The notes: generated from the letters alone by a model not told the origin. Positions 45,945 through 58,158 are shown, numbered from the stretch's first letter. The stretch: 64,000 nucleotides of DNA from Aphrophora alni (GCA_963513935.1 OY740777.1:15797092-15861091), one strand, 5' to 3'. A program made the numbers and translations.

Positions 45945-46202
45945 TTAGGCGTATTTTTTTTATGAGAATTGTGTTCTGTGTGTTTGTTACACTGTATAGT
46001 TTTTCTCATAAGTCAAGCTCAACATTTGATACAAAATCTTTATGATATTGTTTGTATAAGTGTCAAAACAAATTTTACATTCAGGTTATCTTGATACTCA
46101 ATAGTGCGGGTTATTCCTCGATTTTATGAAGTTCATTGATTTATGTTTGGTTGGTTGGTTTCTTTTCTTTTTGGTGTTTAAATTCGTGTGTGTTCAAGAC
46201 GC

Positions 46203-46616
46203 ATGCCGCATATAAGACGCAGGCGGAGCAATTTGGATCGAATAACTCGAAAGGCTAGAAACCAAGCTAATTTTCAGTCTAATCGGACTGTACAACAACG
46301 TCAAGAGCGAAATGAAATTGAAAGGATTCGAATATCACAGACCCGTTCAGCGCGTCATTCAGCTAATAATTTTGCAAATTTTAACAGAGCTGCTTTCAGT
46401 TACGATGTTTCAATTGACTATAGTGCCTACGAATTCGTTGCTATTGTATCTAAGAACACAGTTTGCCCACATTGTCATGTATTGAAATACAAAAATGAAG
46501 CCACTGGATTGTGTTGTACAAATAGCAAAGTGAAATTAGTGCCATTGGTTCCGCCACCAGAGCCATTGTACTCATTTGTTTCAGAAACAGTAAATATTCC
46601 ATACATTTCCTTATAA
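46203..46616 (+). pseudogene. Helitron replicase-helicase, N-terminal fragment
   Basis: From ATG 46203: MPHIRRRRSNLDRITRKAR, then an Arg/Gln-rich stretch, RSARHSANNFANFNRAAFSY, DVSIDYSAYEF, a zinc-finger-like VCPHCHVLKYKNEATGLCC (about residues 86-104) and KVKLVPLVPPPEPL. These are the ordered landmarks of the region before the Rep domain in arthropod Helitrons. Similarity ends after PEPLYSFVSE; a foreign tail and stop follow, so Rep and helicase domains are missing. Confidence 0.85.
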
Positions 46617-46619
46617 ATA

Positions 46620-47400
46620 AACAAAAAATTTAATTCCTGCGTTTTGTGGAAACATGTCAAGAAACTCAATTTAAGCAAGTATATGCGAATATTATTAATA
46701 TTAATAATAAAACAAAATAGTTGATGTGTCCATAGTTACATAATTGTTATTTTTATTAACAATTACACCACCAGACAGAGCCACAGCAACACTTAGCCGG
46801 ATAGAGCTAGTAATTAACATAAAAATATAAATAGACGAAAAGTTATGTTAAATATTTGAGACACAAGAAATTGAAACTAGTGAATAGAAATGGTGAAATT
46901 TATAAATTAAACTGAAAAGTGATTACTGTGAGCTAAGAAATTTAGCTCCTGAGACTATTAAAATGTTGACGTTGAAATGTGTAATTTTAAACGGACTTTA
47001 AATTGAAAAAATATATAAATTGTAATATATTCATAAGGCGATATCATTTCATCGAAGCTATGAAACAAGACAAGTAAACCTAAATCCAACTACCTTAAAG
47101 TAGTTAATATTTTCTAACATTTCGGGTTTACGATGAATAAGCAAGCAAACGTTTTTCAAATTTATAACACCACTAATTAAAGTGAAGGAATTTTCATTAA
47201 CAAATTCCGAACATTTTGTAATATAACATTAAATTTTATTCAACTATAAGACAGTGTCATATTTAAAATTTAATCTATATAAATTTGAACTTTTCGGACA
47301 ATAACAGTTCAAATATTATTTTGTTAAATGTACATGTTGTTAGGATAAGTAACTAAATTCGATTTAAGAAATTTCTATGCAAATATATTAACGTCTCATA
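46620..47400. other. No gene seen
   Basis: AT-rich sequence between the Helitron fragment and a purine microsatellite. No recognisable continuation of the Helitron protein. Confidence 0.4.
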
Positions 47401-47410
47401 CCAGTAATAT

Positions 47411-47518
47411 GAGAGAGAGAAGAGAGAGGAGGGAGAGAGTGGAGAGAGAGGGGGAGGGCGAGGAAGATAGGGGAAAGGAAGGAGAGAGGGAGGGATAGAG
47501 AGGGAAAGAGAGAGACTG
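47411..47518. repeat. (GA)n-type purine tract
   Basis: About 108 bp almost entirely purine: GAGAGA with GGGAGG interruptions. Confidence 0.9.
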
Positions 47519-48294
47519 CTCTTTAAATATAACTAATTAATAAATAATAATTTCTATTCTCAATAATATTGATAAACCTTTGGTAAGAAGTAATAGCTAC
47601 TAATATTTACATTTAGTGTCTGTAAATAAATAATTTAAAGAAAAAACTATTTTATAATATTCTTTCACTATATTGTAAACCACAACTTATGTTATTGTAT
47701 ATTATTTTGACTCATTATCACTTGGTGTAAGGAATAAATTTTGTACTCCAAAAAATGTCATTTTTTTTAAAGCAAAGGAATAAATACTTCTCAATAATTT
47801 TTACAATGTGGCATTCAAAAGAGAGACAATTAAAAGAACAATGTAAACCACACTTTTTGAATTTTTATAATTTGATAGTCCAACATTAGATCTGTTTTAA
47901 AAGAAAACAAATGTTAAAATAACAAATTTCATACAACCAATACATTTTGTTTTGGGTTCAAGGCTAAATTTGATGAATATTATTATAGTCGATTTTATTG
48001 GCTGTCTGGTTTGGATTGTTAATTACTAAAATTTGAACATAATTGGTTGAGTCTGTTTTGTTTAATTACAACCTCAGCGACGATTTTTTGGATTTTTACC
48101 GAAACTCACTAACTGATTAGTTTTTTCTGAAATGCCGACCAATAATATCTGTTTAAAATCCTTTATGGATACATTTTTGTAAAATTGGATTAAATTCATA
48201 ATTGTTTTTCAATCTTATAGCAGATAATACCGTGTTTTTAATTATTGAAAATAAAGATTAGAATTGAAAAAAAAAACTGTATAAAATGGAAACC

Positions 48295-48425
48295 CTCGCT
48301 TTCTTTTCAAAATTTAAAAAGAAGGATCTACCCCAAGACTAGATGAAGCAAGGTGTACATCTAGCACGTTTACCTCGGGATTTTCACACCAGTACACACT
48401 CTAAATAAGCTCTAAGGAGTCTAAA
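48295..48425 (+). repeat. Dispersed repeat family A, partial copy
   Basis: GGATCTACCCCAAGACTAGA, GTGTACATCTAGC, ACCTCGGGATTTTCACACCA and GTACACACTC. Second half of the family only. Confidence 0.7.
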
Positions 48426-49464
48426 AAAAACAACATCAAAAATCTAGATATATATAAACACCCCCACAAACAAATTCGACTAAAATCAGTCTTTTCTTGT
48501 TTGCTCCAAACACGACAGGCCGACATCATTCCAAAAACTACTCTACGCAAAAAAAAAAAAAAAAAAAAACTACGATTTTTATTTGATCCATAACGTAACT
48601 TTCCTTACATTACACATACAGAGTGTTCCAAAACTATGGGACCTGCGGTGAATTACATTACGAAATTGCAACGCTATAAGATCAGTTTCAAAACAAACTA
48701 TCAGGATTCCATTTATGTGGATTTTATTAACTCTTTAATTTAATAAAGAATATAAATTAAATATATTTTTATACAGAATTCACATGGTTTTAAATTTATA
48801 TTATAAATACACCTAGAGTATGAATACTCTCCAATTATTGCCTCTTTATTACATCGTTTTTAACTTAAATATATATTAAATAATAAAAAAAGAACAATTA
48901 CATATAATTAATATTTTATTGCATTTGTTGAAAGTTTAAAATTTTATTAATTATTAAATTGATAGTTAATATTTCTGTCTATCGTCCCGCGACGGTAATA
49001 TATATATATTTTAAATTCCTCCAACTTATATCAACACTATGTAGATGAGTTTCAATATTTAGTTCAAATTTTAATCCTTTCCTATTCAATTAAGATTTCG
49101 TCTACACTCAGTAAAGTTAAAAACTGTTTTAATTTATTTCAACCTTACAAAAAAATACGAAAACCCAAACGCTAATGAGACATTAAGAAGGGGAGGTTTT
49201 TTTATAAAAAACCAAAGAATAGGAAATTTAACGTTAGGGAATATGTAATTTGCTTTTTTCCATGAATAATTTAAATGCTCATTTAAAGGGATGCTGGGTT
49301 ACTGAAAACAAAAGAGTTCATTAAGATAATAACTTCAGTCTTATTATGTCAGGCACGTTTTAAAACACAACATTTGCTAAACATAATTTTCAATAAAGAT
49401 TTGATTGCTAACTTGAGTACAGAGAAGGATTATATTACATTTATTTTTCCTTTTTGTTTAAAGA

Positions 49465-49690
49465 CGAAAATTCTCTCGGTGGTCATCCTCCTAGAAAAAA
49501 AAGAACATAAAAAGACTCCTAACCCTTGAATGCTCTAATAGCGTCTGGGTTGGAAAAGAACAAGAGTTGGACAAGGGAAACAGTATATGAAAGATGAAAG
49601 AGAGGGATCTAACCCAACACTACATGTAAAGGTGTTAATACAGTTAGGTCGCCTCGGGATTGCAAAACTCGTACACACCAAAGTGTGCTG
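49465..49690 (+). repeat. Dispersed repeat family A, near-complete copy
   Basis: ATTCTCTCGGTGGTCATC, GAATGCTCTAATAGCGTC, GGAAAAGAACAAGAGTTGG, GAGGGATCTAACCCAACACT and GTCGCCTCGGGATTGCAAA. Oriented plus. Confidence 0.8.
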
Positions 49691-51104
49691 CTGAGTGTAT
49701 CTTGTATCAGAGTAATTCTGTTGAAGAGGCTCAAATCTGTGACTGTGGTCTGAAGTCCTCATATTTTAATATAAGTTTTTATGTAGACTTTTTTGATGTG
49801 AAACATCTAATGCGGCGGTGTAAGAGCGACTCTTGTGTAGCGTCGCTATGGATGGCCAAACGTTCCATGTAGTTCCTCTCTGCGTCAAGAGTAACGTGCA
49901 AAGTAAGTTGCATTGTTGAATATATTTTGATTTAAATGTGGAGTTTTGTTTGTTTTTCATGAATAAATCTGTAAAAATATGTAAGTATTTTAGTTAATGT
50001 TATTGTATGTTATTTTCAAACTGAACTTTTATTTATTATTATTAATTCATTTTTTACAATATTATTCGACTTAGAAACTATATAGCTCAATGTTGGACAA
50101 TCAAAGTTAGGCCTATAGTGTTTATTAGGTTATATTTTGCCTATAACATAAATATTTCTTTATTTGTTTTTTTTTTTTTTTTTTAATATACTGTAATAGT
50201 TTTATTTACAAAAATCTAAACATTTATTTATTTTCATTATTATTTCTTTCAAATACCATTTTTTCTTTTACATACTTTTCATAAAAATGAATTTTGATGT
50301 TTCATATTTTCCAGACGTCCCGCGACGACTCACCTTTTTTTTGGGGTGGGGGTGTTTCATTTTTTCGATAACTCAAAATCTGGGGTTAATTTGCCATTTT
50401 GTTTTTGCTCAAGCGTATCCCCTAAAGACTCAAACAAAACTTCATAAATTGGTACAGCTTGCCAACTTTATAAATATGCTGGTGTTAAGTTATACATACA
50501 AAACTAAAAAATTTGGCAAGGGCTGTTATAAAAAGGAATTTTCTTTAAATTTATTCTCAAATATCATCCAAATTTTAGTGAAACGTAAAGATCAATCCAA
50601 ACCTCTCTGCAAAATACCAAATAAATAAATATTTATTATAAGTTTTAGTTGGTTTTTATTTCGTTTTTAGAATGGGTAACTGAGAAAGTTTGCGCAATGT
50701 TTTTGCACCTAGAAACACGCTAATATGTTACACTCTGTTCCACTTGACAGAGTGCAAATGTGAGTTTAATTTATTCCAACCCCCCCCCCCAGATTTAATC
50801 ACAGCATCAACAGACTTCTTCATTAATGTTTCTGATGGCTATTCATGAATTATTTGACGTAAGAAGTAATTTATACAATTGGTTGGATTTGTTTTCAAAA
50901 TGTAATTTGTTTGACATCATCTGACTTGTGTTTAGTTATGCTGACTTTAAGGAATAACAAGAAGGGGTAAAAAGTAGGTACGGTTATTTATACAAAGTGG
51001 CTGGTATAAAACTTACCCTTTACTCTTAACTTTTGCACCATGAATATTCAAAATGATGTTTTAAATTGGTTTCAATAAGAATTAACAAGTTCACATAGAC
51101 GAAA

Positions 51105-51315
51105 ATCCTTTTGGTCATCATCGCCTTGTAGAAAAGAGATGTAAAGACACTTAGCCCTCGAATACTCTAATAGCGCCAGGGTCGGAAAAGAACAAGAGTT
51201 GGTTAAGAGAGGGATCTAACCCAAGGCAATGTGAATAAAGGTGTAGATCCAAATGTGTTCTTTCGTGGTTTTTAAGCCAGTACTCACTAAATTGAGCCCT
51301 GAAGGTTATTCTGAT
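51105..51315 (+). repeat. Dispersed repeat family A, near-complete copy
   Basis: TTTTGGTCATCATCGCCTTG, CGAATACTCTAATAGCGCCA, GGAAAAGAACAAGAGTTGG, GAGGGATCTAACCCAAGG, GTGTAGATCC and CAGTACTCACTAAATTGAGC. Confidence 0.8.
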
Positions 51316-51633
51316 AAACACGTTTTGTGGTGATCATTACTGTCAATGAGGCACAAGATATCCCGTAATACATACGTGAGTTGGTGTGGTATTCAACGTT
51401 TAGAAGGCGCTATTAGACACTGCTCATGTGATATTACTGTTACTACACATTAAAACAATAAATTACATGTTCACTTATGTAAGTTATTTATTTTCAACCA
51501 CCCATACCTGCTGAAATATGTCAAAAAATAAGGTTTAACTTATGTTAGAAGTTGTAAACTTCCTCATAAAAATATTACAACTTTAAATAATATAAGAGAA
51601 TGTAGATTAAATCTGATTATTGACTCCACAAAG

Positions 51634-51914
51634 GCATGGGCGTCATCACCAGTTCATTATGGGGGGAGCATATGCCGGGGGTCTGGGTGTATGGAAATTT
51701 TTTTTTAAATTAAACTTCTCAAAACATCGTTTTTATGCATTTATATATGCGTTTGTAACAGAAATGTAATGTTAAAAACCCTAGTAAAGACAAAGCCCGA
51801 TGTTTACCTTTTAAGGTTTTAAGTAAATCGTTCGTTTTTAGCAAAAATATTTTTACATCTCAAATATTGGGGGGCGGGTCCGCCTCCCCCCCCCCCGGCG
51901 ATGACGCCCATGCA
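51634..51914. mobile_element. Small MITE with GCATGGGCGTCATC ends
   Basis: GCATGGGCGTCATCACC at the left and GGCGATGACGCCCATGC at the right form terminal inverted repeats with one mismatch. ACAAAG and ACAAGG just outside may be a short target duplication. G-rich near the left end and C-rich near the right. Noncoding. Confidence 0.75.
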
Positions 51915-52565
51915 CAAGGGTGAAGATATATCATTCCATGAACTGGTTCAACCATTGCCAGACCTAAGTGGTTACACAACATAATGACGTAAGTTAGTTT
52001 CAATTAATTTTGTTTATAAACAAATTAAAAAATTCTACAAATTGTGTATTTTGAGAGTCTAAGATAAGTTAACCACCAAATACCGATAGTGGTTATTAAA
52101 TTATATTATACAGTACATAAACCTGTTCGTGGAAACAATTTTTGAACATTATTTTTACAAATTTAGAAAACAATAGCTCGTTTTAAACATACTTAGCATT
52201 ATGACGAAAACAAAATGTAATATTTTTAAGTAGGCCTACCTAAAATACAATTTACGTATCTACTTAATGGGCTATTATAAGATGTTCCAAACATTATTTT
52301 GTAGTGCCGCGAACGCCTGCATTTTAGCGATAGGCAAGACGCCAGAGGATATCTCTTGTCTCACTATCAGTATGAGAGGCTACTTCTAGGAGCTCAATTT
52401 TTATAATTTTGGACTACAGGGTGTGGGAGGGTAGGGGAAAATGAAATGGGATATATATTTATATGATAAATAATTTTATAAGGCTCGAAAAGACAATGGA
52501 AATGAGCTAATTATATCACTTTAACACCATCGTTTTATCTGACATTTCTGTATAAAAAACAAATA

Positions 52566-52607
52566 AACGACGTTTCAAAAACATAAATCAACTCCCGTTA
52601 TCAAGTG
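52566..52607 (-). ncRNA. Hammerhead-like motif with UUGAUAA core
   Basis: Minus strand CAC, TTGATAA (52604-52598), hairpin region, GAAAC, GTC, GTT. Forms an inverted pair with 52674-52715. Stem I is only three pairs, one of them a mismatch or wobble. Confidence 0.35.
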
Positions 52608-52673
52608 ATGAACTAGATCATAAAATTAAAAACAACATAACCTAGAATCCATTGGAAACACTTCATTGTTTAT

Positions 52674-52715
52674 CGCTTGATGACGGGTGTTAATTTATAC
52701 CCTCGAAACGTTGTG
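52674..52715 (+). ncRNA. Hammerhead-like motif with UUGAUGA core
   Basis: CGC, TTGATGA, stem II GGGT/ACCC (good), C, GAAAC, GTT, GTG. Here position 8 is G, so core pair 3-8 would be a U-G wobble. Same repeat family as 2796. Confidence 0.4.
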
Positions 52716-53809
52716 TGTTCGTTTTATATACACAAATAATGGCAAATGTCGGATTAAACCATTATCAAATAAATTTAAAAAAAAGAATAATTAAGTTTTA
52801 CATTTCAGTAAGATAGTTGTAACATTGTAGAAGATGATTGCGCAATCTTAACTGTTTTGACTTTTATATTTTTAATTGAATATATAGAAAATATAAAAAC
52901 CTACAGCAATAAATTTAGTAAACTATTGTAAAGCAAGAAAATAAAAACACAGTATGAGTCTAACAAAGTGTTTTTACTACAGGAGAATCTCGACTTGAAA
53001 TGATCAGTAAAATGGATTGTCACTAAATCATGTAAAGGTAATAATATCCTAAATGTATTTTTTTCATTTTGGTTAGAAATTGTTCCAACTCAAGGGGGGG
53101 GGGGGTTCATTAATCGAAATTTTCAAACATGAACATGATGTCTTAATTTTAAAAAACAAACATTTTGGTAAAACATGTTTTTCCTATATAGTTTAAAATT
53201 TCAATACGGCCCACAGAGGAGTAAAATCCCAAAAAGTTGGCCCAAATAAATAAATAAATTTATACTATTTAAGGAATTTTTATTTTTAACATTTGGTTAA
53301 AGTGATGTTCAAAGTGTCTCATTACTCAATTAGATAAGGGCGTTACTTATACCTGCGCTTCATATAAATACCTATTTTCTTCAATGGAACATTGTAAAAT
53401 TCATATTACATCATATAACAATTTCAAAAGGGTTTTAAAATAAGAAACCTGGACACTCATTAATAATGATCTATCAAATTGTACAAATTATGCTGACCTA
53501 TAGAAGTCTATTGAGGTAAGAAGCAAAGTCTAGTGCAGTAACATGGGTTTCACACAATTACAACAATTTGCAGTATTCAATAAAAGTCAAATTTTATACA
53601 TTATCTATGGTTATTTTTGAATAACTGGAGATATCAAAAAATATATTTATGCCAATGAACTCAGGGTTGAAAAATCATCTATCAAAACATCATGATGTCC
53701 TTTAAAATATTGTCTCAAATACAATTGCAGATTCAAGATGGCTGCCGAAAAATATACATAATCTTCATTTAGTCCGAAATCGATAGGCGACAAGTGTGGA
53801 CAAAAGTGG

Positions 53810-54520
53810 GGGGGTCCACGGACGCCGCCCTCGGTAGGTGATTTCGTGGGGGAGGGTATCGTGTAAGCGACCCAGCGGTGACTCATCAAACGTGGCTTGA
53901 GAAATCTTGCCGACATGAGTACCATAGGAGCATCCTCAGCCTGTCCAGAGGTGCGTTGGAGGAATGGTTTCGTGGTGGCAGCGGTATGCTAGTAGGGAGA
54001 TTGCTCTCGGTTACTCTTTCTGCCTGAGTGAGGGTGTGGTGGCGTGCCGTAAGGGTTCTACATACGCCCACCCTTCCGGTTCCTTGGAACTGGTCAAGTC
54101 TCGTACTTGAACTCTACAAGAACCTGTATACAATTTACATGGGTACGGAAAACCAGGTAACCTGGAGTGTTGTTCCGTTAAGTCCCTGGCGGAACATGAA
54201 GGGACACCGAAACCGTAGTGGTCGTGAATGGTGGTCTGTTTACGATTACGGGCCCGCAACCATTCTGGACATCGGGGGGGAGCTGAGTAAATAGTCATAG
54301 CTAAAAATAGTACCACGGGGCATGGGAGCCCTGACGGAGCTTCACTCCGTCACCCATGCAGTTGAGGTTGGACTCGTGGTGGTAGTGGTGCCGCTGGTAG
54401 TAGATATTCTCTTTCCTCCTTCTTTCCTTGGGATGGGTGTCGGTGTTGTGCCGAAAGGATCTACATACATCGGCACTCCTAGTTCTAGTAACTAGTTCGA
54501 ATTAAAACTCTTTAAGTATA
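53810..54520. other. GC-rich island with internal duplication, unidentified
   Basis: Markedly GC-rich against its surroundings. GGGTGTGGTGGCGTGCCGTA with GGTTCTACATACGCCCACCC (54030-54080) recurs in altered form as GGGTGTCGGTGTTGTGCCGA with GGATCTACATACATCGGCAC (54434-54477), and GGAACTGGTCAAGTCTCGTA with CTTGAACTCT is echoed by GTAACTAGTTCGAATTAAAA with CTCTTT. No open frame resembles a known protein. A transposon 3' part or foreign insertion is likely. Confidence 0.5.
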
Positions 54521-54874
54521 TGTGTAAAATTTACACAGTAAATTTAAATACTTCATAAATTAATGGTTATATTTTGATCGTGGTTTGTCATAAAAAGTTT
54601 ATAATACCGGAGGTTAATATATGAACCACATATTGGTATTGGATACTTCTAGTTACTCTTCTAGCTTTTAATTAACTAGATGTATCTAGTGTATGTTTAG
54701 TGTTTGTGTAAATTTGCCGATGCTGCATTGACAACGGCACAGATGTAATCTACACAGATACTTTCAAATCGTAATATAAATTCAAAGTAATACTTTAAAT
54801 TTTGAATATAAGCCTTGTATACAAATTTCGTAAGGCTTAAAAAAACAGTCATAATTTTTTTCCTGTTGCTTAGG

Positions 54875-54998
54875 GAAGAAACCTTTCGGTCATTAATGCC
54901 TTTAAAAAGGGAAGAAAAGAACATAAAATAAAGCCCTTGAATACTCTAATAGCGTCAGAGTCGGAAAAGAACAAGAGTTGGTTAAGAGAGACCTGATT
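54875..54998 (+). repeat. Dispersed repeat family A, partial copy
   Basis: AAACCTTTCGGTCATTAATG, GAATACTCTAATAGCGTC and GGAAAAGAACAAGAGTTGG then TTAAGAGAGACCTG, where it stops. Confidence 0.75.
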
Positions 54999-54999
54999 T

Positions 55000-56700
55000 G
55001 TATTGCTGTTATAAGTAACTTTTCTTTCTATGATTGCCAAGAACCTGAACTTTTTAGTGTTTAATTTATTTTCATTATTTAGTATAAGGAAAGTTTTGTA
55101 GTCGGTCCAAAGATAGATCTTATTTTTTTATTTTTTAATAATGTAATTCTCTCGTTAATATAATGCTTTACAACCCAAACGGGTGAACTGATATTAACCA
55201 AATTTGTATGTTACTATAATTTGCCCTGATCTTCAAGGAATTTTTCAGTTTTTCTTGGTTGTCGAAATTTGAGTATATTTCCCTGAAGTCAAAACACGAA
55301 ATTTCTATTTTCTCAAATTCAACTATACGGTAACAATTTTAAACATTTTTTTCGCAAATTGTAACACCTAAAGGCCCAATTTTTAAAAGAAACTTATTGA
55401 ACTTATTGCTAGACATCTCTCCAAAAATTACAGTTGGTAGATTATGACTCATTATACCTAAAAATGAACCTTGGGCACAGTGATATATGGTGAAATATTA
55501 CAAATTCCCAAAACAATATATCCAACCGCAAGTAAACGAAACAAATATATGGTTCGCTAGTAAATTTATAACGAACCCTAAATTCCGTCATCTTGTGAAG
55601 TATTCTATTATTAAAATCACTTTCGTTACAACATACACATCACTCCTTAGTTGACTGCACCGACTTTTGGCACGCAAAATTAACCAGTCTTTTAATTGAT
55701 TGTACAATGTATTCTGTTATAATAGACAAATATTAGCTATAAGTGTTATACAATATTCAAATTATAAATGATTATGAAATTTTTACTGGTTACCTTATAT
55801 TGAAACAAACAGAACAGCTGATATTCCCTATATAATGTACAGTAGCTGCATTTTACGATTATGATTAAACGTCAGTATATTAGTCACTCATCATAGTACA
55901 AAAAATTTGATTACGACTATTTATGTTTCCTACACAATTATTATGCCTGATTTTACTCAGTTTTCCTGTTTTTTTTATTTGTTTAGTTGTTACACCTGCT
56001 CATAAGTCAATTTGGGAAAGCGTTATTTATTTTGTAATCAATGTAGGTATAAATAGGTTAAAAATATATTAAGGAAATTAATTTAATTGTGATTAGCTTT
56101 GTGAAGTCTCTTTCTTTTCAATTGTAACATTTATTTGATTAATTAACTTTCAAGTGAGTTGGTGAAAATTGTTCAACTATCGTACATTACTATTTAAGTA
56201 CATCTCTTTAACCTAACCTAAATTTGGTGTATTCATTTATTTTTGTTGTTTACAGTATCTAGAAGTCCATAGTTTATACGTGTTTATAATAAATAACACC
56301 AATATTAGGGTGTGTTGGATATAAGAATATTTATTACTTCACAAACAAGCATATATATAATAGACATAGGTTTAGTGCACATTCGTGTAACTTACAATTC
56401 TAGCCTAAATAAAAGCAATTTCTAACTTTCAAACTTATTGATTTGTAAAAATAATATAAGATACAATTGTGTAGGCCTGAGCCCAAACTATAGTTGGACA
56501 ACTCTGGCCATATTTATGTCCAATATAGCCTAAGCCAATTTTCTTACATAGTTGATTCAGTCATTTTGAATATTCACATAGGCTATGCCTCAATATCTTG
56601 TGGAAATATTTTTTTTTACCCGGCAAACATATTCTTCTGGAGTTTTTGTTAAACAAAAATATAGATCAGATTAGTAGTGGTAGCAAGAATCATCACAAAT
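55000..56700. other. No gene seen
   Basis: AT-rich sequence with one copy of the CAAACGGGTGAACTGATATT dispersed repeat at about 55170-55200. Nothing else recognised. Confidence 0.4.
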
Positions 56701-56727
56701 AGGTTAGGTTACATTATTATAATATAG

Positions 56728-57747
56728 GTAAATATCGGTTGAAGATTGTCCTTTGATTTTTCTATAAAAAATAAAACAAAGTATTTACCATCTAATCAAA
56801 GGATCAGATCATATTATGGCACAATAAACATTTCAAGTACCAAAATGCCTTACTTTAATAGAAAATAAGGTCTATAAAAGTTCGAAATCCAGCTACAGGC
56901 TATGAGTGCCAACATTAATACTAATGACTATGTTCATTAGGTCACTGAATGTATGATCACTTGTTCTATTAAGTTTGCTAGATTACTATATTAAATATAT
57001 AAATTTTATTATGCATGCGTATTATAGCTTATTATTATAACGTTGTATGAATGAAGAATCATGTCTATTATCACAATAACTTTGCAAATTGAGTTTCATT
57101 TCTATTTCACTGTATGAAAGTAAGAAGATTGAGATACATTGAGGCATGTACATCTTGCGAATTATTTCTTTTTGATCTGGGACCTTGCATTATATAATTT
57201 GTCTTTATTAGGTCAAGTCAGGTAGCTATATATAATATAGAGCTACCTGACTTGACCTTGCGTTATGTAATTTACGTCTTTATTAGGTCGTCAGGTAGCT
57301 CTATATTACCCACCTGACGACCTCGCCTATGTAATTTATGTCACATTTTGTAACTTACGCAACTTAGACGCTACTAATTTTGAAGTCAATTTCAATACTT
57401 TAATATTCCTATTTTCTAATAAACTTGTCCTAATGTATTCTATGACTTTTAAAGTGTCTTACGAAATTTAAAATGATCTAATTGTTTTAAAATAAAGTAG
57501 TCATAACATATACACTAAATTTACTAACATAGTCATACATATATTAATATTGGCTTTCGGTAATTAGACTTTAACATAACAGCTGTATTCTCTTGTTTTA
57601 TATGTGTTATTTAACAGTAAAAAACTACAATTTGGGACTTGAAATGTTTATTAGGCCACATAATATGATCTGATCCTTTGAATGCAAGATAAAAACTTTG
57701 TTTTCATAGAAAAATCAAAGGACGATCTACAACCAATATTTACCATA
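56728..57747. mobile_element. Non-autonomous element with about 120-bp inverted ends
   Basis: The left end (GTAAATATCGGTTGAAGATT, GTCCTTTGATTTTTCTAT, CAAAGGATCAGATCATATTA, AATAAACATTTCAAGT) is repeated in inverse at about 57632-57747. The interior has no coding capacity and contains a double hairpin at 57208-57325. Confidence 0.75.
57208..57325. repeat. Two adjacent related hairpins
   Basis: GGTCAAGTCAGGTAGCT (57212-57228) pairs with AGCTACCTGACTTGACC (57241-57257); then GGTCGTCAGGTAGCT pairs with CACCTGACGACC (57287-57323). Each is preceded by TTTGTCTTTATTA- or TACGTCTTTATTA-like sequence, so the unit is duplicated in tandem. Confidence 0.8.
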
Positions 57748-58077
57748 AAATATATATATATATATATATAACAATACCTATTAAAATTGGAAATATAACA
57801 ATAATGTAGGCTAGATACATAATAGACAAAAGCAAAAAAAAAATTCTGTGCATTTGTAATATGTACTTTATCTCTTATTCCAATTTATTTTGTCAAAATT
57901 ATTGTTATGTACACGAAACTATAATTATTTACTAAGATAGATACTGGTATATTTCGTGATTTAAAAATCATATTCTACATACCTAATTTATTAATAAAAA
58001 GATAAGTTTTCAATGCAGAGCTAACTTTTTCACCGAAAAATCACAACTTCAAAAATAAAGAATTCAATGCATTTATA

Positions 58078-58158
58078 GATCACCGAAGTCAAGCAATATT
58101 AAGCATGGTTAGTTGGCTACTTGGATAGGTGACCGCTTGGGAACAATTTCTTCTTTTT
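58078..58158 (+). pseudogene. 5S rRNA-derived fragment (3' half) with T-run
   Basis: GATCACCGAAGTCAAGCAA then AGCATGGTTAG, TACTTGGATAGGTGACCGC and TTGGGAAC match the second half of eukaryotic 5S rRNA, including the internal promoter A box and C box, with a five-base insertion (TTGGC) before TACTTGG. The first half of 5S is absent. A TTCTTTTTT run at 58150-58158 could end polymerase III transcripts. It may be a plain 5S pseudogene or the head of a 5S-derived SINE. Confidence 0.8.

Larger units (their letters stand above)
45718..45996. mobile_element. Foldback pair of hammerhead-bearing repeats
   Basis: Starts TACAGTATAACAAACACACA and ends with its inverse. The two arms each hold a hammerhead motif in opposite orientation, and between them CACCAACCAAACCACAACTA-type repeats form further inverted copies (about 45824-45895). 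Related to the single element at 26171-26329. Confidence 0.8.

Noticed and set aside
54011..54316. 101-codon minus frame and 88-codon plus frame in the GC-rich island
   Set aside because: Overlapping opposite frames with no family resemblance; open mainly because GC-rich DNA has few stops.
58078..58143. Functional 5S rRNA gene
   Set aside because: The first half is absent and there is an internal insertion, so it is only a fragment.
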